A stretch of DNA of 64,000 bases. It comes from Teichococcus aestuarii. Lineage in GTDB: Bacteria; Pseudomonadota; Alphaproteobacteria; Acetobacterales; Acetobacteraceae. The notes beneath the pieces were generated by a model, which did not search any database, was not told the DNA's origin, and worked only from the letters and a program-made list of their open reading frames with translations. The stretch spans positions 1 to 64,000 of the forward strand of contig NZ_PDOA01000006.1 of NCBI RefSeq assembly GCF_003116135.1, read 5' to 3'. Each line of letters opens with the position of its first letter. Within the stretch, counting starts at the first letter, position 1. Positions 35,046-42,298 of the stretch are shown piece after piece. A program made the translations under genes and the position numbers.

Positions 35046-35824
35046 CCCTCTCCTCCAGGCGCCTGCTGGGCGGCGCCATGCTGGCGGCCGTGGCCGGCTT
35101 CGCCCTGCTCGGGCCGCTGCACGGGGCCGACCCGCTGCGCCAGAACCTCTCCGCCACGCTGCTCCCCCCGGGCGCTGGCCATCCGCTCGGCACCGACCAT
35201 CTGGGGCGCGACATGCTGGCACGGCTGGCCGCCGGGGCGCGGCTGTCCTTCGGCTACGCGCTGCTGGCGGCGCTGGCCGCCGCCGTGCCGGGCACGCTGC
35301 TCGGCCTGCTGGCGGCGCTGCGCGGCGGCTGGCCAGAGCGCCTGCTGCTCGGCCTGGCCGACGCGGTGCAGGCGCTGCCGGCGCTGCTGCTCGTCGTGCT
35401 GGTCACCGCCTTCGCGCCGGGCGAGTTCCTGCCGCTCTATATCGGCGTCGCCCTGGCGCTGTGGGTGGAGTTCTTCCGCATCAGCCGCAACACCGCCGCG
35501 GGCGTGCTGGCGCGGCCGCAGGTGGAGGCGGCGCGGCTGCTCGGCCTCGGCACCGGCCATATCCTGCGCCGCCATCTCTGGCCCGAGGTGGCGGCGCTGA
35601 CCGCCACGCTGTTCGCCTTCGCCGCCGGCACGGCCGTCACCACCGTGGCGGCGCTGGCCTTCGTGGGCGTGGGCGCCCGCCCGCCGGTGCCCGAATGGGG
35701 CAGCATGATGACCGAGCTGCTGCCCTACCACGCCGAGGCGCCGCTGGCCCTGCTGCTGCCGGCGCTGCTGATCTTCCTCACCGTGCTCGGCCTGCACCTG
35801 CTGGCGGGGCGGGAGCGCGCATGA
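35042..35824 (+). CDS. ABC transporter permease (DppC/OppC type)
   Basis: The 260-residue inner-membrane protein carries the DppC hallmark HPLGTDHLGRDMLARLAAGA near residue 47 and the EAA loop around ARLLGLGTGHILRRHLWPEV. The C-terminus has the family block FVGVGARPPVPEWGSMM. It pairs with the preceding permease, with ATGA overlaps at both ends. Confidence 0.9.
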   Translation: MTLSSRRLLGGAMLAAVAGFALLGPLHGADPLRQNLSATLLPPGAGHPLGTDHLGRDMLARLAAGARLSFGYALLAALAAAVPGTLLGLLAALRGGWPERLLLGLADAVQALPALLLVVLVTAFAPGEFLPLYIGVALALWVEFFRISRNTAAGVLARPQVEAARLLGLGTGHILRRHLWPEVAALTATLFAFAAGTAVTTVAALAFVGVGARPPVPEWGSMMTELLPYHAEAPLALLLPALLIFLTVLGLHLLAGRERA

Positions 35825-37209
35825 GCCTCATCGTCGAGAAGCTCCGTATCCGCGGGCCGGAGGGCGTGCTGGTGCAGGGCGCCAGCTTCGCCCTGGCCCC
35901 GGGCGAGCCGCTGGTGCTGCTGGGCGAGACCGGCTCCGGCAAGTCGCTGCTGGCGCAGGCGGTGATGGGCACCCTGCCGCCGGGCCTGCGCGCGGAAGGC
36001 CGCATCCTGCTGGATGGCCGGGACCTGCTGCCGCTGCCGCCGCGCGAGCGCCGCGCCCTGTGGGGCCGGCGCATCGCCATGCTGCCGCAGGAACCCTGGG
36101 CGGCGCTGGACCCGACCATGCGCGCCGAGGCGCAGGTGGCGGAGGTGGACCGGCTGGTGCACCGCCATGGCGCGGCCGAGGCGCGGCGGCGCGCGGCGGC
36201 GCGGCTGGCGCATCTCGGCCTGCAGGGCGCCGGCCGGCGCTATCCCTTCCAGCTCTCCGGCGGCATGAACCAGCGCGTGGCCCTCGCGGCCACCGAGGCC
36301 GCGGGCGCCGCGCTGCTGATCGCCGACGAGCCGACCAAGGGGCTGGACGCGGCACTGCGCGATACCGCCGGCGCGCTGCTGCGCGCCGAGGCGGAGGCGG
36401 GGCGCATGCTGCTGGTCATCACCCACGACGTGGCCCTGGCGCGCCTGCTGGGCGGCCAGGCCATGGTGATGCTGTCGGGCGCTGTGGTCGAGGCCGGCGC
36501 CCTGCCGGGGCTGCTGGAGGCGCCCCAACACGACTACACGCGCCGGCTGGTCGCCGCCGAGCCCTCCCGCTGGCAGGACTGGCCGCGCCGGCCCCCCGGC
36601 CGGGCGATCGTGGAAGGGAACGGCCTGCACAAGCGGCTGGGCGGGCGCGAATTGTTCGGCGGCCTCGACATGAGCATCGGCGAGGGGGAGGTGGTGGCCG
36701 TCGCCGGGCCCAGCGGCTGCGGCAAGACCACGCTGGGCAACCTGCTGCTCGGCCTCGCCCGGCCGGACCGCGGGCAGGTGCGGCGCGGCGCCTGGGTGGC
36801 GCCGCTCGGGTTGCAGAAGCTGTACCAGGACCCGGTCGCGGCCTTCACGCCGCACCAGACGCTCGGCCAGGGCATTGCCGAACTGCGGCGCCGGCACGGG
36901 CTGGCGGAGGACCGCGCCGCAGGGCTGCTGCCGCGCCTGCGGTTGCAGCCGGCGCTGCTCGGCCGCAGGCCGTCGGAGGTCTCGGGCGGCGAGCTGCAGC
37001 GCTTCGGCCTGCTCCGCGCGCTGCTGCTGGACCCGGCCCTGCTGTTCGCGGACGAGGCGACCTCCCGGCTCGACCCGCTGACCCAGCAGGAGGTCATGGC
37101 CCTGCTGCGGGAATGCGTGGAGGAGCGCGGCACGGCGCTGCTCCTCGTCACGCATGAGACGGCGCTGGCGGAGAAGGCGGCCGGCCGCGTGCTCCGGTTG
37201 GGCACGTGA
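35821..37209 (+). CDS. Fused double ATP-binding subunit (DppD-DppF type)
   Basis: One 462-residue protein contains two ABC ATPase domains. Domain 1: Walker A GETGSGKSLL, signature LSGGMNQRVALA, Walker B ALLIADEPTKGLD. Domain 2 (from about residue 260): Walker A GPSGCGKTTLGN, signature VSGGELQRFGLL, Walker B ALLFADEATSRLD. In most Dpp/Opp importers these are two genes (D and F). Each half is short and lacks the long C-terminal tail with its oligopeptide/Fe-S motif. Both nucleotide sites look intact, and the first signature has M in place of the usual Q. It completes the importer. Confidence 0.9.
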   Translation: MSLIVEKLRIRGPEGVLVQGASFALAPGEPLVLLGETGSGKSLLAQAVMGTLPPGLRAEGRILLDGRDLLPLPPRERRALWGRRIAMLPQEPWAALDPTMRAEAQVAEVDRLVHRHGAAEARRRAAARLAHLGLQGAGRRYPFQLSGGMNQRVALAATEAAGAALLIADEPTKGLDAALRDTAGALLRAEAEAGRMLLVITHDVALARLLGGQAMVMLSGAVVEAGALPGLLEAPQHDYTRRLVAAEPSRWQDWPRRPPGRAIVEGNGLHKRLGGRELFGGLDMSIGEGEVVAVAGPSGCGKTTLGNLLLGLARPDRGQVRRGAWVAPLGLQKLYQDPVAAFTPHQTLGQGIAELRRRHGLAEDRAAGLLPRLRLQPALLGRRPSEVSGGELQRFGLLRALLLDPALLFADEATSRLDPLTQQEVMALLRECVEERGTALLLVTHETALAEKAAGRVLRLGT

Positions 37210-37217
37210 TCCGGCTG

Positions 37218-37245
37218 GGCGCCGCCGCCTGAACGGGGCGGCGCC
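37218..37245. terminator. Bidirectional terminator-like hairpin
   Basis: GGCGCCGCC (37218-37226) and GGCGGCGCC (37237-37245) form a perfect nine-base stem with a ten-base loop. It lies in the 56-base gap between the converging ATPase and LysR genes. There is no T-run on either strand. Confidence 0.5.
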
Positions 37246-37265
37246 GATCCGGCGGATGGGCCGCT

Positions 37266-38180
37266 TCAGCCGGAGAGGTGCGGGGCGGAGAGGTGCCGGG
37301 CCAGGAAGTCGATGAAGGCGCGGATGCGCGCCGCCAGATGGGCATGGCCGAGATGGAGGGCGTTGATCTCCTCCGTCTCCCCGGCATTGTAGGCTTCCAG
37401 CACCGGCACCAGCCGCCCCTGCGCGATGTCCTTCTCCACATGGAAGGCGCCGAGCCGCGCCAGGCCGAGCCCCGCCCGGCAGAGCTGCAGATGGGTGGCG
37501 CCGTTGTTCGCCTGCACATTGCCGGGCACGGCCAGGGTGTAGGCCTCCGTGCCGCCGGGGTCGCGGAAGGGCCAGCCCTCCAGGCTGCGGCGGAAGTTGA
37601 AGCCCAGGCAGTTGTGCCGCATCAGGTCCTGCGGCCGCTCCGGCACGCCGTGCCGCGCCAGATAGGCGGGCGCGGCCACGATCACCCGCCGGCTGCGCAT
37701 CAGCAGCCGCGCCTTCAGCGCCGAATCCCGCAGCGGGCCGGAGCGGATGGCGATGTCGGTGCGGTCCTCCACCAGGTCCACCAGCCCGTCGCTCAGCGAG
37801 AGGTCGAGCTGCACGGCGGGGTGCAGCGCCAGGAAGGCCGGCACCAGCGGCACCACGCAGCTCACGCCGAACCCGACCGAGGCGCTGACCCGCAGCTTGC
37901 CGCGCGGCACCGCCCCGGCGCCGCTGGCCACCGCGCGCTCCGCCGCGTCGATCTCGGCCAGGATGTGCTGCGCCCGCGCCAGATAGGCTTCGCCTTCCGG
38001 CGTCAGCCGCAGCGCCCGGGTGGAGCGCAGCAGCAGGCGGGCGCCCAGCCGGTCCTCCACCCGCGCCACCAGCTTGCTGACGGCGGAGGGCGAGAGCCCC
38101 AGCCGCCGCCCGGCGGCGGAGAAGCTGCCCAGCTCCGCGGCCAGGGCGAAGGCCTCCATCTCGCCGGCCCGGTTGTTCAT
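37266..38180 (-). CDS. LysR-type regulator
   Basis: The 304-residue protein has the HTH SFSAAGRRLGLSPSAVSKLV and a standard effector domain with SGPLRDSALKARLL. The CrgA/AaeR-like spacing (PVERPQDL region) is typical of regulators that control efflux or aldehyde metabolism. It is divergent from the MFS gene, with GTTCA half-sites between them, so it probably controls the transporter and itself. Confidence 0.87.
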   Translation of the reverse strand: MNNRAGEMEAFALAAELGSFSAAGRRLGLSPSAVSKLVARVEDRLGARLLLRSTRALRLTPEGEAYLARAQHILAEIDAAERAVASGAGAVPRGKLRVSASVGFGVSCVVPLVPAFLALHPAVQLDLSLSDGLVDLVEDRTDIAIRSGPLRDSALKARLLMRSRRVIVAAPAYLARHGVPERPQDLMRHNCLGFNFRRSLEGWPFRDPGGTEAYTLAVPGNVQANNGATHLQLCRAGLGLARLGAFHVEKDIAQGRLVPVLEAYNAGETEEINALHLGHAHLAARIRAFIDFLARHLSAPHLSG

Positions 38181-38208
38181 GCTGGCTCCTATTCATGAAC
38201 CCAGTTCA
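38175..38208. promoter_or_regulatory. Operator candidate between lysR and the MFS gene
   Basis: Three half-sites occur in 34 bases: GTTCAT (38175-38180, containing the lysR start codon on the minus strand), ATGAAC (38195-38200) and GTTCA (38204-38208). The last two form TGAAC-CCA-GTTCA. The arrangement suits a LysR tetramer footprint overlapping the regulator's own start. Confidence 0.45.
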
Positions 38209-38321
38209 CAGGTGTCGTGCCAAATGCCTCGATTATCAGAAGGCTCGCCAGGGCGCATTTGGGGCGCAACCCGATCCTTCCCCCATTCGCCCGCCCGCTG
38301 CGGCGGGCGAGGAGCCTTTCC

Positions 38322-39506
38322 ATGCCTCTTGCCCTCTTTGCCCTGACCATCGCGGCCTACGCGATCGGCACCACGGAATTCGTCATCGTCGGCCTGCTGC
38401 CCACCGTGGCGCAGGATCTCGGCATCTCCCTGCCCCTGGCGGGGCTGATCGTCAGCGTCTACGCGCTGGGCGTCACCTTCGGCGCGCCGGTGCTGACGGC
38501 GCTGACCGGCCGGGCCGGGCGCAAGGCGCTGCTGCTCGGGCTGATGGCGCTGTTCGTCGCCGGCAACCTCGCCGCGGCGCTGGCGCCGGGCTACGGCACG
38601 CTGCTGGCGGCGCGCGTGCTCTCGGCCTTCGCGCATGGCGTGTTCTTCTCGGTGGGCGCCACCATCGCCGCCGGGCTGGTGGCGCCGGACCGGCGCGCCT
38701 CGGCCATCGCCATGATGTTCATGGGCCTCACCGTCGCCATCGTCACCGGCGTGCCGCTCGGCACCTGGATCGGCCAGAGCTTCGGCTGGCGGGCCACCTT
38801 CCTGGCCGTGGCCGGGCTCGGCGTGGTGGCCTTCATCGCCATCGCCGCGCTGCTGCCCGCCGGCCTGCCCAAGGCGCCGCCGACGCGCCTGCTGGAGCAG
38901 GCCCGCGTGCTGGGCAGCGGCCGCCTGCTGCTGGTCTTCGCCATGACGGCGCTGGGCTATGGCGGCACCTTCGTCACCTTCACCTATCTCGCGCCGGTGC
39001 TGCAGCAGGTGGGCGGCTTCTCGGAGGGCAGCGTCAGCCTGATCCTGGTGCTCTACGGGCTGGCCATTGCCGCCGGCAACCTGGTGGGCGGCCGCGTCGC
39101 GGACCGCGACCCGGTGCGGGCGCTGACCGTGCTCTTCGCGCTCCAGGCGCTGGTGCTGGCGCTGTTCAGCCTGACCGCGCCGCTGCCCTGGCTGGCCCTG
39201 CCGACGCTGGCGGCGCTCGGCTTCCTCTCCTTCGCCAACGTGCCGGGGCTGCAGCTCTATGTGGTGCAGCTCGCCCGGCTGCACCGGCCGGAGGCGGTGG
39301 ATGTCGCCTCCGCGCTGAACATCGCCGCCTTCAATCTTGGCATCGCCGCCGGTGCCTGGGTGGGGGGCGTGGTGGTGGAATCGCCGCTCGGCCTCGGCGC
39401 CACACCCTGGGTGGGCGCGCTGCTGGTGGCCGCCGCCCTCGGCCTCACCCTGTGGAGCGGTGCGCTGGACCGGCGCGCCCGCGGCGCCGCCCCGCAGCCG
39501 GCCTGA
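38322..39506 (+). CDS. MFS efflux transporter (AraJ/DHA1 type)
   Basis: The 394-residue protein has twelve predicted membrane segments. The N-terminal AYAIGTTEFVIVGLLPTVA and the loop TGRAGRKALLL are typical of DHA1 sugar-efflux/drug-resistance permeases such as AraJ. The ATG at 38322 opens the first membrane helix; the open frame extends further upstream without a matching sequence. The divergent LysR gene is its likely regulator. Confidence 0.86.
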   Translation: MPLALFALTIAAYAIGTTEFVIVGLLPTVAQDLGISLPLAGLIVSVYALGVTFGAPVLTALTGRAGRKALLLGLMALFVAGNLAAALAPGYGTLLAARVLSAFAHGVFFSVGATIAAGLVAPDRRASAIAMMFMGLTVAIVTGVPLGTWIGQSFGWRATFLAVAGLGVVAFIAIAALLPAGLPKAPPTRLLEQARVLGSGRLLLVFAMTALGYGGTFVTFTYLAPVLQQVGGFSEGSVSLILVLYGLAIAAGNLVGGRVADRDPVRALTVLFALQALVLALFSLTAPLPWLALPTLAALGFLSFANVPGLQLYVVQLARLHRPEAVDVASALNIAAFNLGIAAGAWVGGVVVESPLGLGATPWVGALLVAAALGLTLWSGALDRRARGAAPQPA

Positions 39507-39564
39507 CCGGCCCCCGCCCGAGGCGCGGCACTCTCCGCAGGGCGGCTCTGTTCCTGAGATTTAA

Positions 39565-39628
39565 CAAGCGCCTAGGCTCTTGCCGAAGCGGCCCCGCCCC
39601 GGCAGAATGGGAACACATGTTCCCGTTC
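39565..39628. promoter_or_regulatory. Two palindromes upstream of the tyrosine recombinase
   Basis: First, CAAG..CCTAGG..CTTG (39565-39582), a near-palindrome around CCTAGG. Second, GAATGGGAACA (39605-39615) and TGTTCCCGTTC (39618-39628), 11-base arms with one mismatch around CA. They lie 77 and 31 bases before the ATG. Either an operator or a recombination core site is possible. Confidence 0.45.
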
Positions 39629-39658
39629 GCCGGGGCTGCTCAAAAGGAGGACAGAGGC

Positions 39659-40693
39659 ATGGCCGACCAGGACAGTTCCGCGTCCCCGCCGGCCGTGCCG
39701 CAGGAGGTGCTGCAGCTCGCCGCCGGCACCCTCTCGCCCGAGGCGCTGGCGCTGCTGTCCGGGCCGGTGGGGCAGGCGGTGGCCAAGGCCGCCAACTACG
39801 CCGGCCGCGCCCTGTCGGACAACACCCGCCGCGCCTACGCCTCCGACTGGAAGGCCTTCTCCACCTGGTGCCGGGCGGGGGGCGTCTCCGCCCTGCCGGC
39901 GGCGCCGGTGGTCATCGCCGGGCACCTGGCCAGCGTCGCGCAGACGCTGGGCCGCAACAGCCTCAAGCGCCGCCTCGCCGCCATCGCCCACATGCACCGG
40001 CAGTCCGGCCATCCCTGGCAACCGGGGGACCCGGCCATCCGCGCCACGCTGCGCGGCATCTTCGCCACCCACTCCAAGCCTGTGCGGCCGGCGGCGGCGC
40101 TGACCTCGGTGGAGGTGAAGCAGCTTCTCAACGTCTGCGGCACCGATCTCGCCGGGCTGCGAGACCGCGCCATCTTCCTGCTCGGCTTCGCCGGTGCCCT
40201 GCGCCGCTCCGAGCTGGTGGCGATCGACCGCGAGCATCTGCGCTTCACCACCGATGGCATGACGCTGCGCATCCCCCGTTCCAAGCGCGACCAGGAAGGG
40301 GAGGGGGCGGATCTCGGCATCCCGCGCGGCCTGAACCCGCTCTCCTGCCCGGTGCGCGCCATGGAGCAGTGGCTGGGCCGCAGCCGGATCGAGTACGGCG
40401 CGGTGTTCCGCCGCGTCACCGCCGCCGGCACCATGGAGGACCGGCTCAGCCCGCAGGGGGTGTGGCGCATCCTGCGCCGCCGCGCCGAGCGGGCCGGTCT
40501 AACGGTGGATGAGCGGGAGCGCCTCTCGCCGCACGGGCTGCGTGCCGGCTTCATCACCGAGGCCTATCTGAACGGGGCGCGGGACGAGCAGGTGATGCAC
40601 CACGCCCGGCAATCGGATTTCGCGACCACCCAATCCTACCGCCGCCGCGCCAAGATCACCCAGGACAGCCCGGCGCGCCTGCTGGACCTCTGA
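39659..40693 (+). CDS. Tyrosine recombinase / site-specific integrase
   Basis: The 344-residue protein has a SAM-like N-terminal DNA-binding domain (about 45-130, with DNTRRAYASDWKAFSTWC) and a C-terminal catalytic domain. Catalytic residues are R182 or R183 (GALRRSEL), K209, H292 and R295 (SPHGLRAGF) and the nucleophile Y327 (TTQSYRR). At the place of the third conserved His/Trp, nine residues before the tyrosine, there is Q318. AAGGAGG at 39644-39650 gives an excellent ribosome site. No phage or integron genes adjoin it. Palindromes precede it and a hairpin cluster follows. Confidence 0.87.
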   Translation: MADQDSSASPPAVPQEVLQLAAGTLSPEALALLSGPVGQAVAKAANYAGRALSDNTRRAYASDWKAFSTWCRAGGVSALPAAPVVIAGHLASVAQTLGRNSLKRRLAAIAHMHRQSGHPWQPGDPAIRATLRGIFATHSKPVRPAAALTSVEVKQLLNVCGTDLAGLRDRAIFLLGFAGALRRSELVAIDREHLRFTTDGMTLRIPRSKRDQEGEGADLGIPRGLNPLSCPVRAMEQWLGRSRIEYGAVFRRVTAAGTMEDRLSPQGVWRILRRRAERAGLTVDERERLSPHGLRAGFITEAYLNGARDEQVMHHARQSDFATTQSYRRRAKITQDSPARLLDL

Positions 40694-40709
40694 TACCGGA
40701 TTCCCCGGC

Positions 40710-40799
40710 GAGGCGCCTGCGCCCGGATGGGCGCAGCGCCTCATGGCGCGTAGCCATGGCGGAGCGCCGGCGCCTGAAGGCGGATCGGGACCGATCCGC
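40710..40799. repeat. Cluster of four inverted repeats downstream of the recombinase
   Basis: (1) GAGGCGC-C-TGCGCCC (40710-40724) pairs with GGGCGCA-GCGCCTC (40729-40742), 14 pairs with one bulge and a GGAT loop. (2) CATGGC/GCCATG (40742-40747, 40753-40758). (3) GCGCCGGCGC (40764-40773). (4) GCGGATCGG/CCGATCCGC (40780-40788, 40791-40799). The first begins 17 bases after the recombinase stop. It could be a terminator, a REP-like element or a folded recombination site. Confidence 0.55.
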
Positions 40800-40949
40800 A
40801 AGACTTCTTGGCCCCTGCTACCCTTTTCCTGCCTGCCCCTTCCCTTCCTGCCTCCGCACCTGGGTCAGGCCCGCCATTCCGGATGGCGGGCCGCGGCGCA
40901 TTCGCGCCCGCCCGGGCGATGTTTCAAACGACAGGCAACTCGCTTATTC

Positions 40950-40967
40950 CGCTAGGCAAGACGAACG
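40950..40967 (+). promoter_or_regulatory. Shared 18-base motif, copy A (upstream of the acyl-CoA dehydrogenase operon)
   Basis: CGCTAGGCAAGACGAACG matches CGCTTGGCAAGACGAATG at 55942-55959 at 16 of 18 positions, and TT just upstream is also shared. Both lie in promoter regions. The copy at 55942 is between an iclR gene and a nitronate monooxygenase-like gene, which suggests an IclR binding site. Confidence 0.5.
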
Positions 40968-41011
40968 TACCAACATACAGTTTGGGAAACGCCGAGCAGC
41001 GGGAGGAAGCC

Positions 41012-41062
41012 ATGCAGAAGAACCGGCCGGGTGCGCCGTGCCGTCACGCGGGCCAGGGCTGA
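41012..41062 (+). CDS. Possible 16-residue leader peptide
   Basis: ATG at 41012 is preceded by an excellent ribosome site, GGGAGGAAG (41001-41009). The frame reads MQKNRPGAPCRHAGQG and stops at 41062, ten bases before the ATG of the acyl-CoA dehydrogenase gene. That gene itself has a weak ribosome site (GGGCTGAGG), so translation of the short frame could load ribosomes for it by reinitiation. It shows no run of a single amino acid typical of attenuators. It may instead be the strong but false start of a longer misread gene. Confidence 0.4.
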   Translation: MQKNRPGAPCRHAGQG

Positions 41063-41072
41063 GGCCGGCGCC

Positions 41073-42236
41073 ATGGACACCCAGGCCCCGCATCCCGCCG
41101 CCCCCGCCCGCACCGTCCTCGGCGCCGAGCACGAGCTGTTCCGCGACCAGGTGCGCCGCTTCTTCGACCGCCACATCGTCCCCTTCCATCGCCAATGGGA
41201 GCGCGACCAGCTGGTGCCGCGCGAGGTCTGGCGCCTGGCCGGCGCGCAGGGGCTGCTCTGCCCGACCATGCCGGAGGAGTACGGCGGCGCCGGCGCGGAT
41301 TTCGGCTATTCCGCCGTGCTGATCGAGGAGATCGCCCGCACCAATGCCAGCGGCGTCGGCTTTCCGCTGCATTCGGACATTGTGGCGCCCTACATCCTGG
41401 CCTATGCCACCGAGGCGCGGAAGCGCGACTGGCTGCCGCGCATGGCGCGGGGCGAGCTGATCGGCGCCATCGCCATGACCGAGCCGGGCATGGGCAGCGA
41501 CCTCAAGGCGGTGCGCACCACGGCGCGGCGCGAAGGCGAGCACTACGTGCTGAACGGCTCCAAGACCTTCATCACCAACGGGCAGAATTCCGGCCTCGTC
41601 ATCGTCGTCGCCAAGACCGACCCGGCGGCGGGGCGCAAGGGCATCAGCCTGATCTGCGTCGAGGAGGGCACGCCCGGTTTCAGCAAGGGCCGCAACCTCG
41701 AGAAGATCGGCCTGCACGCGCAGGACACCTCCGAGCTCTTCTTCGACGAGGTGCGCGTGCCGGTGGAGAACCGCCTCGGCGAGGAGGGGCAGGGCTTCCG
41801 TTACCTGATCCACAACCTGCCGCAGGAGCGGCTGATCATCGCCATCCGCGCCGCCGCCTCGATCGAGGCGATGCTGGCGGAGACGGTGTCCTATGCGCGC
41901 CAGCGCGAGGCCTTCGGCGGCACGGTGTTCGACTTCCAGAACACCCGCTTCCGCCTGGCCGACGCCAAGGCGCAGGCCACCATGCTGCGCGTCTTCGTCG
42001 ATCACTGCCTGGAGCTGCACCTGCGCGGCGCGCTTTCGGTGGAGATGGGCGCGAATGCCAAGCTCGTCGCCTCCGAGATGCAGAACAAGCTGCTGGACGA
42101 GTTCCTGCAGGTGCATGGCGGCTACGGCTTCATGAGCGAGTACGCCATCGGCCGTGCCTGGGCGGATGCGCGCGTCGCCCGGATCTATGGCGGCAGCTCG
42201 GAGATCATGAAGGAGATCATCGCCCGCACGCTGTAG
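41073..42236 (+). CDS. Acyl-CoA dehydrogenase
   Basis: The 387-residue FAD enzyme introduces a 2,3 double bond into an acyl-CoA. Blocks are AMTEPGMGSDLKAVRTT (FAD/substrate binding), YVLNGSKTFITNG and VHGGYGFMSEYAI. The usual medium-chain catalytic glutamate position (IYEG) reads IYGG; instead HNLPQERL carries a glutamate (E252) at the place used by long-chain and isovaleryl-CoA dehydrogenases. The ATG at 41073 was chosen. It starts an operon with Bug, SDR and Bug genes. A hairpin separates it from the first Bug gene. Confidence 0.87.
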   Translation: MDTQAPHPAAPARTVLGAEHELFRDQVRRFFDRHIVPFHRQWERDQLVPREVWRLAGAQGLLCPTMPEEYGGAGADFGYSAVLIEEIARTNASGVGFPLHSDIVAPYILAYATEARKRDWLPRMARGELIGAIAMTEPGMGSDLKAVRTTARREGEHYVLNGSKTFITNGQNSGLVIVVAKTDPAAGRKGISLICVEEGTPGFSKGRNLEKIGLHAQDTSELFFDEVRVPVENRLGEEGQGFRYLIHNLPQERLIIAIRAAASIEAMLAETVSYARQREAFGGTVFDFQNTRFRLADAKAQATMLRVFVDHCLELHLRGALSVEMGANAKLVASEMQNKLLDEFLQVHGGYGFMSEYAIGRAWADARVARIYGGSSEIMKEIIARTL

Positions 42237-42243
42237 CGCCGCG

Positions 42244-42281
42244 GGCGCCGCAGGCCGACCCCGGGCACACGGGGCGGCGCC
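42244..42281 (+). promoter_or_regulatory. Intercistronic hairpin in the acyl-CoA dehydrogenase operon
   Basis: GGCGCCGC (42244-42251) pairs with GCGGCGCC (42274-42281), enclosing CCCCG/CGGGG. It lies between the dehydrogenase and Bug genes, just before the strong ribosome site AGGGAGGAG. It may stabilise or partly terminate the transcript. Confidence 0.35.
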
Positions 42282-42298
42282 AGGGAGGAGAAAGAGAG

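Larger units (their letters stand above)
40694..41072. other. Intergenic region with hairpins and a shared regulatory motif
   Basis: These 379 bases separate the recombinase from the acyl-CoA dehydrogenase gene. From left to right they hold a cluster of four inverted repeats (40710-40799), an 18-base motif found again at 55942 (40950-40967) and a 16-codon leader reading frame (41012-41062). Confidence 0.6.
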
